From positions 27,491-91,490 of the forward strand of contig SZWC01006949.1 of NCBI GenBank assembly GCA_023375785.1: a stretch of 64,000 nt of DNA, in the 5' to 3' direction. The notes below the pieces were generated by a model. The model searched no databases. It saw only the letters and a list, made by a program, of their open reading frames with translations, and had not been told where the DNA came from. Numbering within the stretch: position 1 is the stretch's first letter; every line of letters begins with the position of its first letter. The translations under genes and the position numbers were made by a program. Below, in pieces: positions 10,513-22,899 of this stretch. The DNA comes from Penium margaritaceum. Taxonomy: Eukaryota; Streptophyta; Zygnematophyceae; Desmidiales; Peniaceae.

Positions 10513-12240
10513 ATGTATCATAGCGTGGCGAGGTTGAAATGCAAAAAGGCAGCATATGAAAATTGCCTCTACACCACTCCTCTGTCACCATCATTGCTAA
10601 CTTCCACGTCCACCATGGCCCCTCCTATAATGTCCACCTCCATTGGTGACTATCCCAGTATGCCCCAATTGTTTACATTGTTGTCTGGTGGTCAGGCCAG
10701 CACCATTGACCACAGCCTTTTCAATCATACGCATTGATGTCATGAGGCCACCGTGATGTGGACAATCAGGCCCACTTCACCCAACAACCCGGTGTTCCCA
10801 ACAACAACATCGTTTGCTGTATTCCCATCCCTCGGTCCAACCAAAACAAGTTGCACACAAAGCTCGCGACATCATACACCTGTGCTTCATGCATGCCCGC
10901 ACCGGGCACAATGGGAGGCAAAGGTTCCTTTGACTTTGCCTCCGTCAGGAGCCTCAAATGGATTTTTTTGACCCGAGAATGTAATGTCATGCTGCATCAC
11001 CAACTCCTAGGTCGGTGAGTTTTGTGGAACAAGGGGGTGGATGACGAAGTTACATGAGTGGATTGCGCCACACCTGTCCATGGACATCAACATGACTGAA
11101 TGATTTAAGCACGTTCATGTTCACTTTTCCCTTGCTAACATGACTACATGTTGGAGGCTAAGCCCGGAATTGGTTTGGCCAAGAGGGATTGGGCTCAACC
11201 GTAGGTCATGTTTGTAGAGGCCTGCCTAGAGAAATGGGAGGAGATTCATAGCATTGACCACCAACGGGAGAAGCTGGAGCGAAAGTGCCTACCATGGTTT
11301 GACGGGGTCACGAAATTGCTTACACATGGCAGAGCATGCAGGGAGTAAATCCTCAACAATAAGGATTGCATGCTTGCGGCATCCAGTATGGTAGATTGGA
11401 CGATGAGTGAAGAAGGATGTCCATCAAAGCGTAAAGCAGTTACGAAGAGCCAGTCCGAGGTTAGTGGTGGCATGTCACGTCTAGCATCCAAAGTTGAGTG
11501 TGTGATCAGCGATGGTGGTCTCAGTGCCAACAATGACATGGCAGTGAAAGCCATGGACAACGACATCACTATTCATGACTACATCAAGCCGTTTCATCTT
11601 GACCACATGAAGGTGGATGCTCCTCTGTGCTGCAATTATGTGCATTTGATTGGTTTGTTGAAGTTTGAAGTCATTATCCGGCTCCTAGGGCGTCACCCAT
11701 TCCAGCCACTCTCCGTACCATGTAGAAAGATTGCACGACCTTTATGTTTCAAGCTAACATCACGCCATGACAACACCATGCAGGAAGCAATAGAAGATGG
11801 AGGAAGCGGAAGCCAAGCTAGCAATGTAAATGATGTTGTTTGAGGACGTCGTTGGTAAGGCCAAGTAGCTACAAGCTATTGAGGACCTGAATGAGGATGA
11901 TGATGGTTTGGACCTTTCTTTCTTTAGTGTTTATGTTGTCCACGAGAGAAGATGTATGTGGAATTGTGGTAACTCTGTAAAATCATCTAGCTTCACCAAT
12001 TGAATCATCCTTCCCCATCAATTATTCCTATTATTGTGTCCACATTCCATTTGCAACCTGGAAACATCTTTTTCGTATGACAAGAGCTCGGCTAACCTTA
12101 TCCACGGTTGGAAAAGCTACGTCAAGATGCTCCACTTCAAGCCACTCTCAGCCCATGATGCTTGTGACAGCGCTATCATGAATATCACATATGAGGTTGT
12201 TGCTCCAATCGGATGGCATACGTTGATAATGGCCTAAGGA
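10513..12240 (+). other. Unassigned coding-like fragments
   Basis: Several adjacent + strand open segments look protein-like but match nothing recognised. One near 10758-11018 includes GGKGSFDFASVRSLKWIFL. One near 11200-11340 reads CLEKWEEIHSIDHQREKLER. The longest, 11370-11843 (157 codons), is charged at its start (SEEGCPSKRKAVTKSQSEV). They are separated by stops and frame changes. Because a PIF/Harbinger transposase lies just downstream on the opposite strand, they could be remains of the second, Myb-like protein such elements usually carry. No diagnostic Myb tryptophan pattern is visible, so this is only a possibility. Confidence 0.3.
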
Positions 12241-12299
12241 TGTGAAACCTGGATAGTGAAATCCCAAACACCCATTTGATCATCGATCGAGCAGGTGCA

Positions 12300-12925
12300 T
12301 GGAATCAATTAAAATAGTTATTAGGCGTCTCCTGTTTACAACACATAAGTGCTAAACTTGCAATGGTGACCAGCATATGGCGGCATAAGACCATACCCAT
12401 TATGAAAAGTTGGTTCAGCCACAAGATATTTGTTTTGTTGTAAGAAAAACAACAAGTCAGAACACTTGAAAACAAACACGCATCATGAGTGGTGCCTTCC
12501 CATCCGGTAGTAAAAAAACAAGACCTTAGACCAAGGCTACATGATGACAAACGTGCCACACCTCAACGATGTTGCAACAATTGGTATGTGGGCTATTTCT
12601 ATGATGCCCCAAAAATTGATGAACCACAAAGAATGCCTCGTCGTCCATCCCATGGTGCATGTATGCCTGTCAGTCAACCTGAGAATCGATTTGACTGTAA
12701 CTGCCATGGATTTCAATGCGTTCACTACCTCTCGCATGACATGGTATACAGTAGCATGCCCTCCTTTGAACTGTTCCAGTAATTTGCACACCGCCATACC
12801 GTGTGTGATACATTGCAGCCACAAGAAAATCTTCTTCTCTATTGACAAGCGTGTGATGTAAAACAATGTATTCCATTTTGGCGGTGCTTTACCATGCACC
12901 ACGACTTCTCTGCATCCATTTTAAG
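12300..12925 (-). pseudogene. PIF/Harbinger-type transposase remnant
   Basis: Catalytic protein of a cut-and-paste DNA transposon of the DDE_Tnp_4 family. Reading the - strand from about 12920, it starts with the helix-turn-helix region typical of the family (LSIEKKIFLWLQCITHGMAV, then LEQFKGGHATVYHVMREVVN). Next comes the first catalytic block, GIIEIAHIPI, where GAIDGTHI is usual, so Glu replaces the expected Asp. In a second frame follows GWEGTTHDACLFSSVL, matching the GWPGSxHD block with the second Asp. In a third frame, near 12365-12440, NKYLVAEPTFHNGYGLMPPY corresponds to the usual YLVDxGYxNxxGFLxPYRG block. The gene is spread over at least three frames with an upstream stop near 12921, so it cannot make a working enzyme. 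Terminal inverted repeats were not found. Confidence 0.7.
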
Positions 12926-12989
12926 ATGCAGGAGCTGATGGCCACGATGAAACTCATGAAGCCTAACGAGGCCCGTAAAGGACCCAAAA

Positions 12990-15900
12990 TTCATGGGCTA
13001 TCACATAATGTAGTTTGTATGTTGCGACACCTCTTATACGATGTCCTCCACGAGCGCTTGGAGAATGATGTGCATTTGTGGTGAATTCCGGATAACAACC
13101 TCCTTCTATGAACCGTAGTGTTGCGTAACTGGTGTAGTGTGAAGGAGGAATGGCACGCTAAATAGTGCATGCAGTTATAAGTAACGTGATGTGGGCATTT
13201 GTTGCTAAAACAAATATCCCCCCGTTGTAATGACCGAGTACGTGCGCGTCCAAGATTAAACCCTGACTCGGAGTCATTTGTCCCACATGCGCTAAGTGGG
13301 AGGCTCATGATTGAAGCCCCCTACAAACTACTAAGCTATTCAACGTCAATGATAGCCAATCTACCACAATAGTATAAAGTCCACGTGTGCCCAAATGAGG
13401 TGAAAGTCTTCAGGAAGCAAAAGTGAGAAATGCAGTCACTACAGTTCAACACATTGCGTTTTTTGGACATTTCACCAATAAAAGAATGGATACATGGACC
13501 ATGGAAACCTATGTCTGGCCTTGTCCAAGTGCAAAGTGATTGCTCACCAAAAGGTCACTAGAATTACAGCACATCTGATCCTTGAGACATCAAAAGCTCT
13601 AACATTGTCACATTGCTTGACTCTCTAAGCCAACGTGAATGGCTAGACATTCATTATGAATTCATGCGATTGTGGCATTTCATGTTCTGTTGGTTCTGCA
13701 GCTGTCTAAGAAAGGTTTATTCACGATGCTCTAACTAGGACTTGGAAAGTGGAAGTTCTACCGTACTGCCGCCTAAGCTAAGATAGTCATGTGCAAAGGA
13801 ACCTTATTTTGGTTTATTTCGAACAACCGGGGCCAATTTCTTGCACACGGACAACAAGGCCTCACAGAATTATGGGACTCTTAATTTTAGAAAAGTTCAG
13901 GAGTCTGGGTCAGACGTGCATGTTAATGACCAAAATCAAGTGATTAGGGTGTGTTTTGCTGGCCTTACCTTCTTTGAGGGCTTCGTGTGGCCAATAATTG
14001 AGCCCGCTTTTTTTCAAAAATCATTTCCGAAGGAGTTTATACACACTGGCTACAAGGGAGGAACCTAATTATGCAACAGGGTTGAGCCCAAGGGTGATTA
14101 GTTTTCATCCGAATTCAGCCGGTAGTAGGGTATTTTGTTTTGTTTTTTAAGTGCCATTTTCCAGAGTAAACATGCTTTCAAGATAATTCATAAATCTCTT
14201 GTTGTAGAAACAATGGCCTCTCAAAAGCTTGTCACAAGGGCGGCCTATGACGCGAGACATTGACATTGGGTTGGAGCATGATGCTGATGCGATTTACTAG
14301 AGAATGAAGCTCGTGGTGATCATGGACCGTCATATTTTTCAGAGGTAGTTGCTGAGGATAGGCTCTTTTCATGCCCTGTTGTCTAGGACATTGTCATATA
14401 TGGTGGCCACTGGCGAGGTCCGGCTAAAATCCAAGTCACTCCCATGTTTGACCGACTACTTCCAAGAAACCCCTGTAATAAGGATCACCACTACGTCGCC
14501 CCCAATGAAAAACTATATCTCTAGGTCACCCCTCTTTTCTGTTTGTTTTCTGTATTACCTCCAGTTTAACTTATTGCTACGTCTCCCATAACAATCTAAT
14601 GAAATATTGAGGCTTATGGTTTGGGGCTGTCGGCGTCATCAGGGGCTTTGGAGTACGTCTTCACCCATATAGTAGGTATCACTACACAAACGGAACGAAA
14701 CCTTATAACTTTAGTACATTTCCATGATGATACAAAAACTCGAGTATTAGGGGTGCATGGTAGGTTTCATGTTGCAAAGCCACTATTTTAGGAATTTTTT
14801 TTTTCAATACAAAATGAAGGCATGTGTTGTTCTTTTTCCACCGCATTGGATTGGTCCACATCGGCATACGTCGAAGAAAGTTGACAATGAAAAAGAGGGG
14901 GTTACAGGACTGTCGTTTGTCGAAGTAAGAAGTGGCACCAACAGTTCACGGACGACAAACATGCGTTGAATCATGTCAATCCTTTTGCTCGTATTGACAT
15001 GGAATTTAGCAGGTACATTGTATTTGAATGACATCACAGTCAAACACTCCGACCCAAATGACGTGAGTTTGGAAAGGGTTTGCACCTTAAAACATATCCA
15101 CCACGATGCACCAGTTTGTTTTACAAACCAGTTGAATTCACTGGTTCACACAGTCAGCATGCATTATGTTGTGTACTTGAGGTGTATCACCACTTAGCAT
15201 TAATTCATTTATTGCATGTATACTATTTAACCAGTGTCAGCACTTCACTAATGGTTGGCACGACATGGACACTGATAACCGGCAGAACAGCTTGGAACAT
15301 TGTGGATGGAGTACCTCCATATTCAATCCCACGTGAGGCGCACTGGGAATGGGTCACATTGAAAGAGGTTTGGGATCGCTCTGTAGCATGCAACAGGGAA
15401 TATGGCTATGAGGAGGCATTGTGGCCCACATCACCAGTGACCCCTGAACTGATGGCATGGACATTGGGCAAGCCCTTGCCAGGTCACAGGCCTACCAATT
15501 TTCCACATTCATGGCAGCCATGGATCTGGTCTGAGCCACCGAGTCCTTAATTCCTTGCACTCTAGTTATCCTACGGGATGTTTAGTCCTTTCATCTTCAA
15601 GTTGCCCCCCTTTACTGTGGACAATGGTACATGGCCCTAATGATTTATCTTTATGGTGCCTAACTTTTGAAGAGTATTCATCATACGATTCTTTCAATTA
15701 ATCTCCATCGTGCCCTTCTTATCTTTAGACCTTGTGTATGTTTTCATCATTTTACGTCCAGACTACCCAGTTTACCTACCATGTTCTCACATGATTCAGT
15801 GATAACTCGTCCACTTTGCCCAAGCATTCCTATTGCGAAGGAATTCCGTTTCTTCCAATGATATGCATGTTAATCTCACTTACAAGGTCACATGAAATGA

Positions 15901-17030
15901 CATATCAAGATTTATGGCTACATTGTCCCATCCCTAAGTGCCCGAAGTCATATGAACCATGTTAAGTATATGTTTACATTTCAATGAGTTGGTGCAACAT
16001 TTGCAGACCAATCGTGCATTTCTCATTGGGCTTGTCATGAAATGCACTTTCCATCTTTTTATTGGAGTCATAGTGGGCATTCTGCACGCGGGCGTAATAT
16101 CATAACTTCATGTTGATAACCTATAATCTTCCACTGCTTACAATCTAAATTGTCATTCAAAATTTTCTTGTTTTTTATTGGTTTTTAAGATGGTCCAGGC
16201 AGAAAATCCCTCGTCATTCATAACTCCCTCTGGTATTTGAAAAACACAAACACCAATCACAAAGGCTCCTTGTACCCATAGAGATGGTGAGCATAAGTCG
16301 AAGAAAATTGTATTGAACTACTTACATTACAAAACTATAGTAAAACCATCAGAGACATTCATGGCATTCACTTCTAGAACTAGAACAACGGAGATATGTC
16401 ACACCTAGCAATACATTATTGCACATACATCGGAAAAACAGTGTACCCATCATATAACATCACATGCCATGCACGGGAATGCATGTCCACACTCCTCTAC
16501 AATGTAGGATACCTCTTCTGCTTGGCCGCATGTTATGTATCCATTCTCTATAACATTTCCAATCACTTGGCCACATGTTACCGGCCCATCTTTTCGCTTA
16601 CACACTCTCAACCATTGCAAAATGTATCTCCTCCTTACAGAAAGACTAGGTCTCCTCCTATGTACGGTTGTTGCCGTAGGAACGTTCATAGGCACGAGTA
16701 CAAAAGCCATGTGAACCTGCATACAACCATGGATGTTCAAAGCAAAACATGTTGTTAATGCATAGCAAAGAACAAGAGAAACAATGACAGTGGCGTCAAT
16801 GGATAGATTCTTGTGACCTAAAGTGTGTCCTGGTTTACCTTCAGATTGTAGTTGCCAAGGTCCAGTAGGCCCATCTCTGGCATGAGTTCACAAACCATGG
16901 CATACTAACGCCTGAATGCTGCCTTCCTCTCCTTGTTTCTTTGTCTAGGTTGTAGTCTTTGTCATAGGTGTTGGAGTCTGTCTACACACCACTATGTTTA
17001 TCCACAAGAGCTGCCATAGCCACCAAGATC
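12990..17030. other. No gene recognised (~4 kb)
   Basis: Moderately AT-rich DNA with only short open segments. Between 16440 and 16600 the block TGGCCRCATGTTA occurs twice in an imperfect local duplication. Decayed transposon flanks are likely, because the stretch lies between two DNA-transposon remnants, but no end was identified. Confidence 0.4.
15080..15550 (+). other. Unrecognised open segment, 156 codons
   Basis: An uninterrupted + strand frame. Its second half looks protein-like (EAHWEWVTLKEVWDRSVACN, then a Pro/Trp-rich end with PHSWQPWIWSEPPSP). No family was recognised, no plausible promoter or neighbour supports it, and the start is not obvious. Decayed transposon coding sequence or chance are both possible. 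Confidence 0.2.
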
Positions 17031-17039
17031 ACATTTGAA

Positions 17040-18560
17040 TTTTCCTCCTCTCCCGCACTCTCCTCCTCATATGCCTCCTCTTTGTCCTCTTTTGCCTGTC
17101 CCTTACCTCGTGCAGAATGGTCTCAATCAGCTCACCGTCACCTGGATCTACTTGTATCACGGGCTCAACGCTTGCTGCGTGGTTAGCAGTTCATGTAGTT
17201 CTACCTGTAGTGACTTATGCTATGGCACCAACTACATCTACTTCTACGTCACCCCCAGCCATGATAATGCGCCCATGAAGCTTTGGTGGTAGAGACTACA
17301 CAAGCCGTTGCGCGCAGAAATCAACACCATGCCCAGGAGCAATATGTGATGGTATCTGGGCTTGAGGATTGGTAAAACGACATTTTGGGTGACCCTTCAG
17401 GATGTACTTACCACAAGCATGGGTTGCACGTAGCAGGTTGCCTCGCTTCTTCATGTTACCTTGTGGTCTCTCCACTGCACGGTCTCCCCATGCCTCCCAC
17501 CCTGGCCCATGTGCCTCACCCTCACGGCCTGGTTTTGGCTTCAATGCTTTGAGGTTCACTCCGAGCATGGGATGCCCGTACCACCGCTTCAACGTAGCTA
17601 CGTTGTAGACCATGTCTGTGTACCCGTCTTGAATGACCTTTTTCCCCAACAGCACAGCATAGGCATTCAATCAAGGGATCCCAAACTCCTGGTAGTGGCC
17701 GCAACTGCACTTGCGCATGTGACCATCCACCTGTCCCTGCACGCACTTGTTGCTGGTGATGATGGCCATGAAGTTGCCAGTGTGCACCACCTCATAGTCC
17801 CCGGCAAATAGGCAACTGTGCTAAAGCACTTTTCTTAATGTGGTGGCCAACCTTTTCTCTTGCTCGTTGGGCGTGAGTGAGCCGTGTGCCAGCTTCCTGC
17901 ATGTGGCCAAGAGCTTCGCAATGAAAGGATACAAGCACACAGAGCAGTGGGAAAGAAAGAGCTTCCGGGCCTCGATGATGTGTGTATTAAAAAATTCAGT
18001 AGTGTTTATTCTGATGTGCCCTCCACAGCCCGGTGGTCCATGAAATTGGCTCTAGTTCCGTAGCAAGATTCCTTCCTCCAAACCCTGGCCAAAGACGTAA
18101 TATTATACTCCTCCGTCTATCTCCATCAGTTCGAATATGAGTTCTTGGTGGATGCCTGATTTGACCACGGTGCACGGTGCCTTGGATACGGTTGCAGGGT
18201 CCCTTGCCACTTTGTTCCAAATACTGATTAAAGCCCACTTCGTTGTGCACGTAGGACTTCCCTTCATTTGGCCTAGAGTACACGTCCTCCACGGACGGGG
18301 GTCCGTCCGTGGAGCTCCACGGACGTCCGTGGAGCTCCACGTAAGACAACACAACGCAATTGTGCAACTTGTTCCTCATGCGTGCGCAGATCACCCAGTC
18401 ACATCCTTGGGTTTTCCAGTTGCAGCATCGCATGATGATACAACCAAGTTCAGAACGCTCCCACTTAAGTGGAAATCACTGTTGAACAGTGTATTCCTCT
18501 ATCACCCATTGGTACTCCTCCATGGTCTGCAACTCCATCCTACCCAAAAATTGGGAACCG
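17040..18560 (-). pseudogene. Mutator-like (MULE) transposase remnant
   Basis: Transposase of a Mutator-type DNA transposon. Reading the - strand from ~18550: EEYQWVIEEYTVQQ, a stop, FPLKWERSELG, then the N-terminal zinc-binding segment CCNWKTQGCDWVICARMRNK, which matches the C..GC.W.(I/V).A pattern of the MuDR N-terminus. From ~18250 the C-terminal helical part appears (NTTEFFNTHIIEARKL, the family's (L/I)AESFNxWIxEAR block). At 17735-17640 is a SWIM zinc finger, CSCGHYQEFGIPCLNAYAV, with Asn where the last His is usual, and after it a knuckle-like ATHACGKYILKGHPKC. A complete MULE transposase has ~200 residues of DDE core between the two ends. Here only ~100 bp separate them, so the catalytic core is deleted, and a palindromic repeat sits at that join. 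Terminal inverted repeats were not identified. Confidence 0.75.
18290..18341. repeat. Short palindromic tandem repeat
   Basis: A perfect 22-bp palindrome at 18304-18325 (half-site CGTCCGTGGAG) is followed by a second copy of GTCCGTGGAGCTCCAC at 18325-18340 and preceded by an inverted partial copy (CTCCACGGACGGGGG). It lies exactly where the transposase core is missing. Confidence 0.9.
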
Positions 18561-18564
18561 CATG

Positions 18565-21160
18565 GTCCATCGTCATCCTCATTCGAAGGGCCTATAATCA
18601 AGTACAAGAGGGCATAATGAAACCAGAACTACATCTAGAAGGAGGGAGCTTAGCAAGCCCACTTGCGAGTAATGTACAAGCTTTTGTTAGATGGCTTTGG
18701 ATCCTTCTGGCACCTTGCTTATTCCTTGAATTCCAGTTGGCACTTGACACGCATACATGTAACAAACAGTCTACACCTGAGACTTCATATGCCATGTCCT
18801 TCAACCATGGCAATTGGTGTAAATGTGCCATTTGGAGGGTAATACCGTTCGGGAAAGACAGGCATAGCTTTGTCGCCTTTGTATGTCACTGGTCAAGAGT
18901 CATGGATACTAAGGTTCTAGCATCATGCTGGGTATCCCATTCATCATGCTCACGCATGTCCTTGTCCCACTCCACAAAGTAGCGGAGATGGATGGGGACA
19001 ACATATTAGTCGGTTGGGTTGGTGGTCACCTGGTAAAGGTGTTAAGGTTGAGGTGACAGCTGCCGATGTACGCTTCGCGTTGTGTACAAGGTTTGCTCAT
19101 GAATGCTAGGCGAATCAGGGGAGGTGGAGGCCGCCATACAGCCATAATAAGGGCATTGTAATGATCATGATTTCAATGAAACATGTATAACACCCCCATG
19201 TGCCAAACTCATCCCATAGAAGAATGCCGACTACTACCATGGCACACCATGGGACGGCTTGTGGGGCGTTTGTGCCCTCTTAGCGTGGACGGTGCAACAT
19301 GTAATGTAGAACGACTAATTACAGAGAACCAAGCTAGCTCTGGCAGGTGCTAGGATAGGACTTAAAGGCACACAACGAGTTGGGAGGGGAGGACAAGACT
19401 AGGTAAACATGCATGTCCACACATGTTCAAGTGTTGGTTGAAGAGTTATCCACCATGGCACCTGTGGACCTGGACAAGATTCATTTAGGTCCACGCGAAC
19501 CTGCCCCTTTCATTGAAATTATGCGTACATTAAACAATGCTGACGATGAACCTTTGGAAATGTCTTACCACAAATCGAGCAGGCAACATGAGGTTCAATA
19601 TTCCAACAAGCAAAGAAACTTGACAAAATCACATATTTGACGCTACAACCCATGTTCATTCGGCGATGTTTGCGGATATGAACACTATTGAACGTGCAAC
19701 ACATAACATGTTGGCTTTCGACATAAGAAAACGACGGCATCGACAAAGTCTGGAAGGCGAGTAGCGGCTGTGGTGTAAAGTGCGGTGTATGAAATGGTTC
19801 TATTGAAATGATTTTCACCAATGTGTAACGCGAGATGTTATTGTTACTCTACCCATACTTCTTCAAGTGGAGGCAAGATGTCGATAATGTTTCATTCCTA
19901 CTAGGTGTCTTGGAGATCATTTCCTTGAGGACAAAAAATAGGGGTTTTTGGTGCTCCCGGCGTTCATCCTCAAAATGGGCGCAACTCGAAAATGATTTAG
20001 GAAGAATTGGAAAGACTTGCAAGTCTGCCTGTTCAGGTCATCCCCACACAAAAGGTTTCCCATACAAAACAAACCAACAAGGGATATTGACATGGGTCTC
20101 GTTACGACAATAGGGCGGCCTCCATGGGCTTCCAGTTTTTTGGTGGGTCTTTGTTACACCGGCCGGGTTTTCTCCCCGGAGAAATTGACTAAATGTTCCT
20201 TGTTCAGGTGTTGTCTGTAGGCAAAGTGATGTGCTAACTTCTACGTTGGCAACCAACACCAACCTAGAGTTCTCGACAAGGGGCTCCCATCTTATTTTGG
20301 CTCATGAAACAGTCTTCCTTCCTGGCACATTTTGACGGCCAAAACCAATATCCCATTAAGTCCAGTCCTCAATGCCAACCTTCGTTGCAAAAGTTTTATC
20401 GGGCTGCCTAAGTTGCATCATCAATATCCCTCTGTTCATGGGAAAAGCTGTGCATAGCTGCATGGAACTAACGTTGGCATGATAAAAGATGTTGTACTCA
20501 TGTTCCATGCTTTGATTCAAATTCCCATGAGCCAATGGGAAGGAGCAATCTTCAGTTTGCTCATAACAACGTGCACAAGCACTAAAGCTGTGCCAAATAG
20601 CTAAGATGTATTTAGATGTGACTGATACATGGCGACACCATTTCTTGGAAGGTTGTTTTGAACGCCGCATTGTTTGCAGACCTCATGCCAATTATGATCG
20701 TCACAATCGACGCCATGAATTGTTGAACGGGAGTTGCAGGTGGGTGTGCAAAACGTGCCCGACCTGTCGAAAGATAAAAACATTCACAGTTGAACATCAC
20801 CACATAAATGGATGGATAGCGCTAACCATTGGTGCCCTTTCTAAATGTTGTCTCGCATTGTTGCGAGACGTCAAGTCATCGCTGTAGGTATGTTTGTCCC
20901 TTTCTCTCGCTCAACCTTCAAATGGGTGTTACGTTCTAGTATGCAACGAAGGTATGGCAAGTAGATAACCATAGCATTGCGAAGAAGGTTTCACAAAAGA
21001 ACCTCAAAGGTTTGTTTCATTAAAGTAAATGGTCGGATGTTCCCATGCATTGTCTCTTGTAAAGGTTGAAAGCATAAACTGGAAAGATGATCCTGTTGCA
21101 AGCTTTGTCCTTATACGATGATGACGGGCCATTGAAGTTTCACTAAATGTCAAGCCAAAC
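18565..21160. other. No gene recognised
   Basis: About 2.6 kb with only short open segments on both strands. The region directly upstream of the MULE remnant might hold its 5' part or terminus, but nothing diagnostic was seen. Confidence 0.4.
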
Positions 21161-21164
21161 TGCT

Positions 21165-21260
21165 TCTTGACCCATCAGAAGCTCAAGCCTGATTGTTTTG
21201 TTTGAAGTTGTAAGCCGTTGCAAATGGTTGGACAATTGTTGTAACGCCCGGGCAACTCCG
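21165..21260 (+). repeat. Dispersed repeat, copy 1
   Basis: Shares CTTGACCCAT(x)AGAAGCTCAA, AGTTGTAAGCCG and TAACGCCC, in the same order and spacing, with 62465-62575. It lies just left of the recognisable start of E3. The element type is unknown. Confidence 0.5.
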
Positions 21261-21394
21261 GTCGTCCCAACTTTCTAATATTATAACTATTCATCCATGG
21301 TTTATTGGCCGACCTCAGATAAAGACTTTGGCCGAGACCTTGGACGATAACGTGAGGCTCTAGAGGAAAATTTTGATGCTCTGACAAAATCATG

Positions 21395-22610
21395 GCTCAC
21401 GTTTGTGTTTTCCAACCTGCTGGCCTTCATTTGGTAGAGCATCACAAACCTCGACCATGGTCACCATTTGTAGTGCCTGGCCGCTTACGAGGCAAACTGC
21501 CGATGCAACAACCTCAACAAGGCGTTGTAGAGCATGACCTAGGTGTAGATGGAGCAGCATTTGCCATGGGCTGTGGGCGCTGATGCCTCCCCCGGTGGCA
21601 GTGAGGACTTGCCTACCTTGACGACTTTGGGGCCAGTCACGAACATGTCCTTCCTCCATAGTGTGGAGATCTTTAGGAAGGACATGAAGCTAACCGATTG
21701 GCTAAATCATGTGGAGCATATCATGCGTGTCCACAAGGCGCCACTCGTTTAGTTGGGCGCCGTCGTCACAATGGGACTTGAGGACAAACTCTTCAAGTAT
21801 GTGGTCAAGGAGTGGGACACAAAGAAACCACGCCTTGAGGGGCAGCACATGGTGTGAGAGGCACTCGGCGCAATCATGCATAAGAAGTGCACCCAAGGTC
21901 AGGAGGTGCATCTCGCCTTCCATACGGAATTTAGGCAGCTGGGTAGCTCGCTCGAAGCCTGCTTGAGCGGGTGTACTGCACTAGTGGAGGAAGTTGAAAG
22001 CTTTACCAAGGGTGAAGGGACCGAGACCTTCAAGTACCCGAAGTGCATGGTGTTGAAGTACTTGCGTGATGGTCTGGCCAACAAGCAGCTGAAGGGCAAT
22101 ACCACCATGATGGCAACTGGTCGAGCTTGGACAAGATGGAGGCCATTGCATGGCTACACGAGCAAAGTGGATTCGACGGACCATAATCACTACTCTGATG
22201 CAAGGCCAAATGTGTGTGCATAGCAAGGCCACGACATGTACATGGACTTTGCAAGGGCTGGTGGGTCACCGGGACAGCAAGACGGCGCCAAGGATACGCA
22301 ACTCGCAAACCCTCCTAGAGAACACAAGGCCTCCAACAACAAACGTAACCGTGATAATGATGAACTATAGGCGGCGCATGAGCGTCGCAACGCAGCCTTG
22401 CGTAACGGGCTCTACCACAGTTGTATACAGCCTGGCCACTTTAGGGCCCAGTGCCTTGTGGCTGCTGGTGGTGGGCATGAGGCCGCAACGTTGGCCGCAA
22501 CTATGGCACCTCGTGGAGATGGTGTAGTAGGAGTCCGCAGACAGTGCCACGGTCGTAGTAATGGGCCCGGCCATGGTAACGGACAGGGCCATAGGGAAAT
22601 GTTTTCCCAC
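21395..22610 (+). pseudogene. E3 gag region
   Basis: Structural protein region. The block with FLHSVEIFRKDMKLTDWLNH is a gag core shared with E5 on the opposite strand (FLHSVEIFQKGMKLTDWLNY near 39200-39290). A zinc-knuckle-like CIQPGHFRAQC lies near 22420-22460. Together they mark capsid followed by nucleocapsid. The region is broken. Confidence 0.75.
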
Positions 22611-22899
22611 CCCTAAGTGACATTAGTGGGAACCACTCTTGGAAAAAAGTGGATCATGAGTGTGGGTTCATGTTTTCATATGAGAATATTAAACAATCTG
22701 ATTTTTTGACAAGTTCAAATTTCTCTGTTGCTTTCTGTAACCTTCTTGATGCATGATTGTACATGCGTAGTGGTAAAGACTCTGACCATTGTGCAAGACT
22801 TGTGTGACACGGTGTCACACATCTCTTGAAAATGGCCTCAAAACGATGAGTTAAATCACTTTTGTATCTTTGACTGACAATTTTGACCCAGGCAAATTG

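Noticed and set aside
18137-18982. 281-codon + strand frame
   Set aside because: It lies antisense to the MULE transposase remnant, whose motifs are on the - strand, and it shows no family motif of its own.
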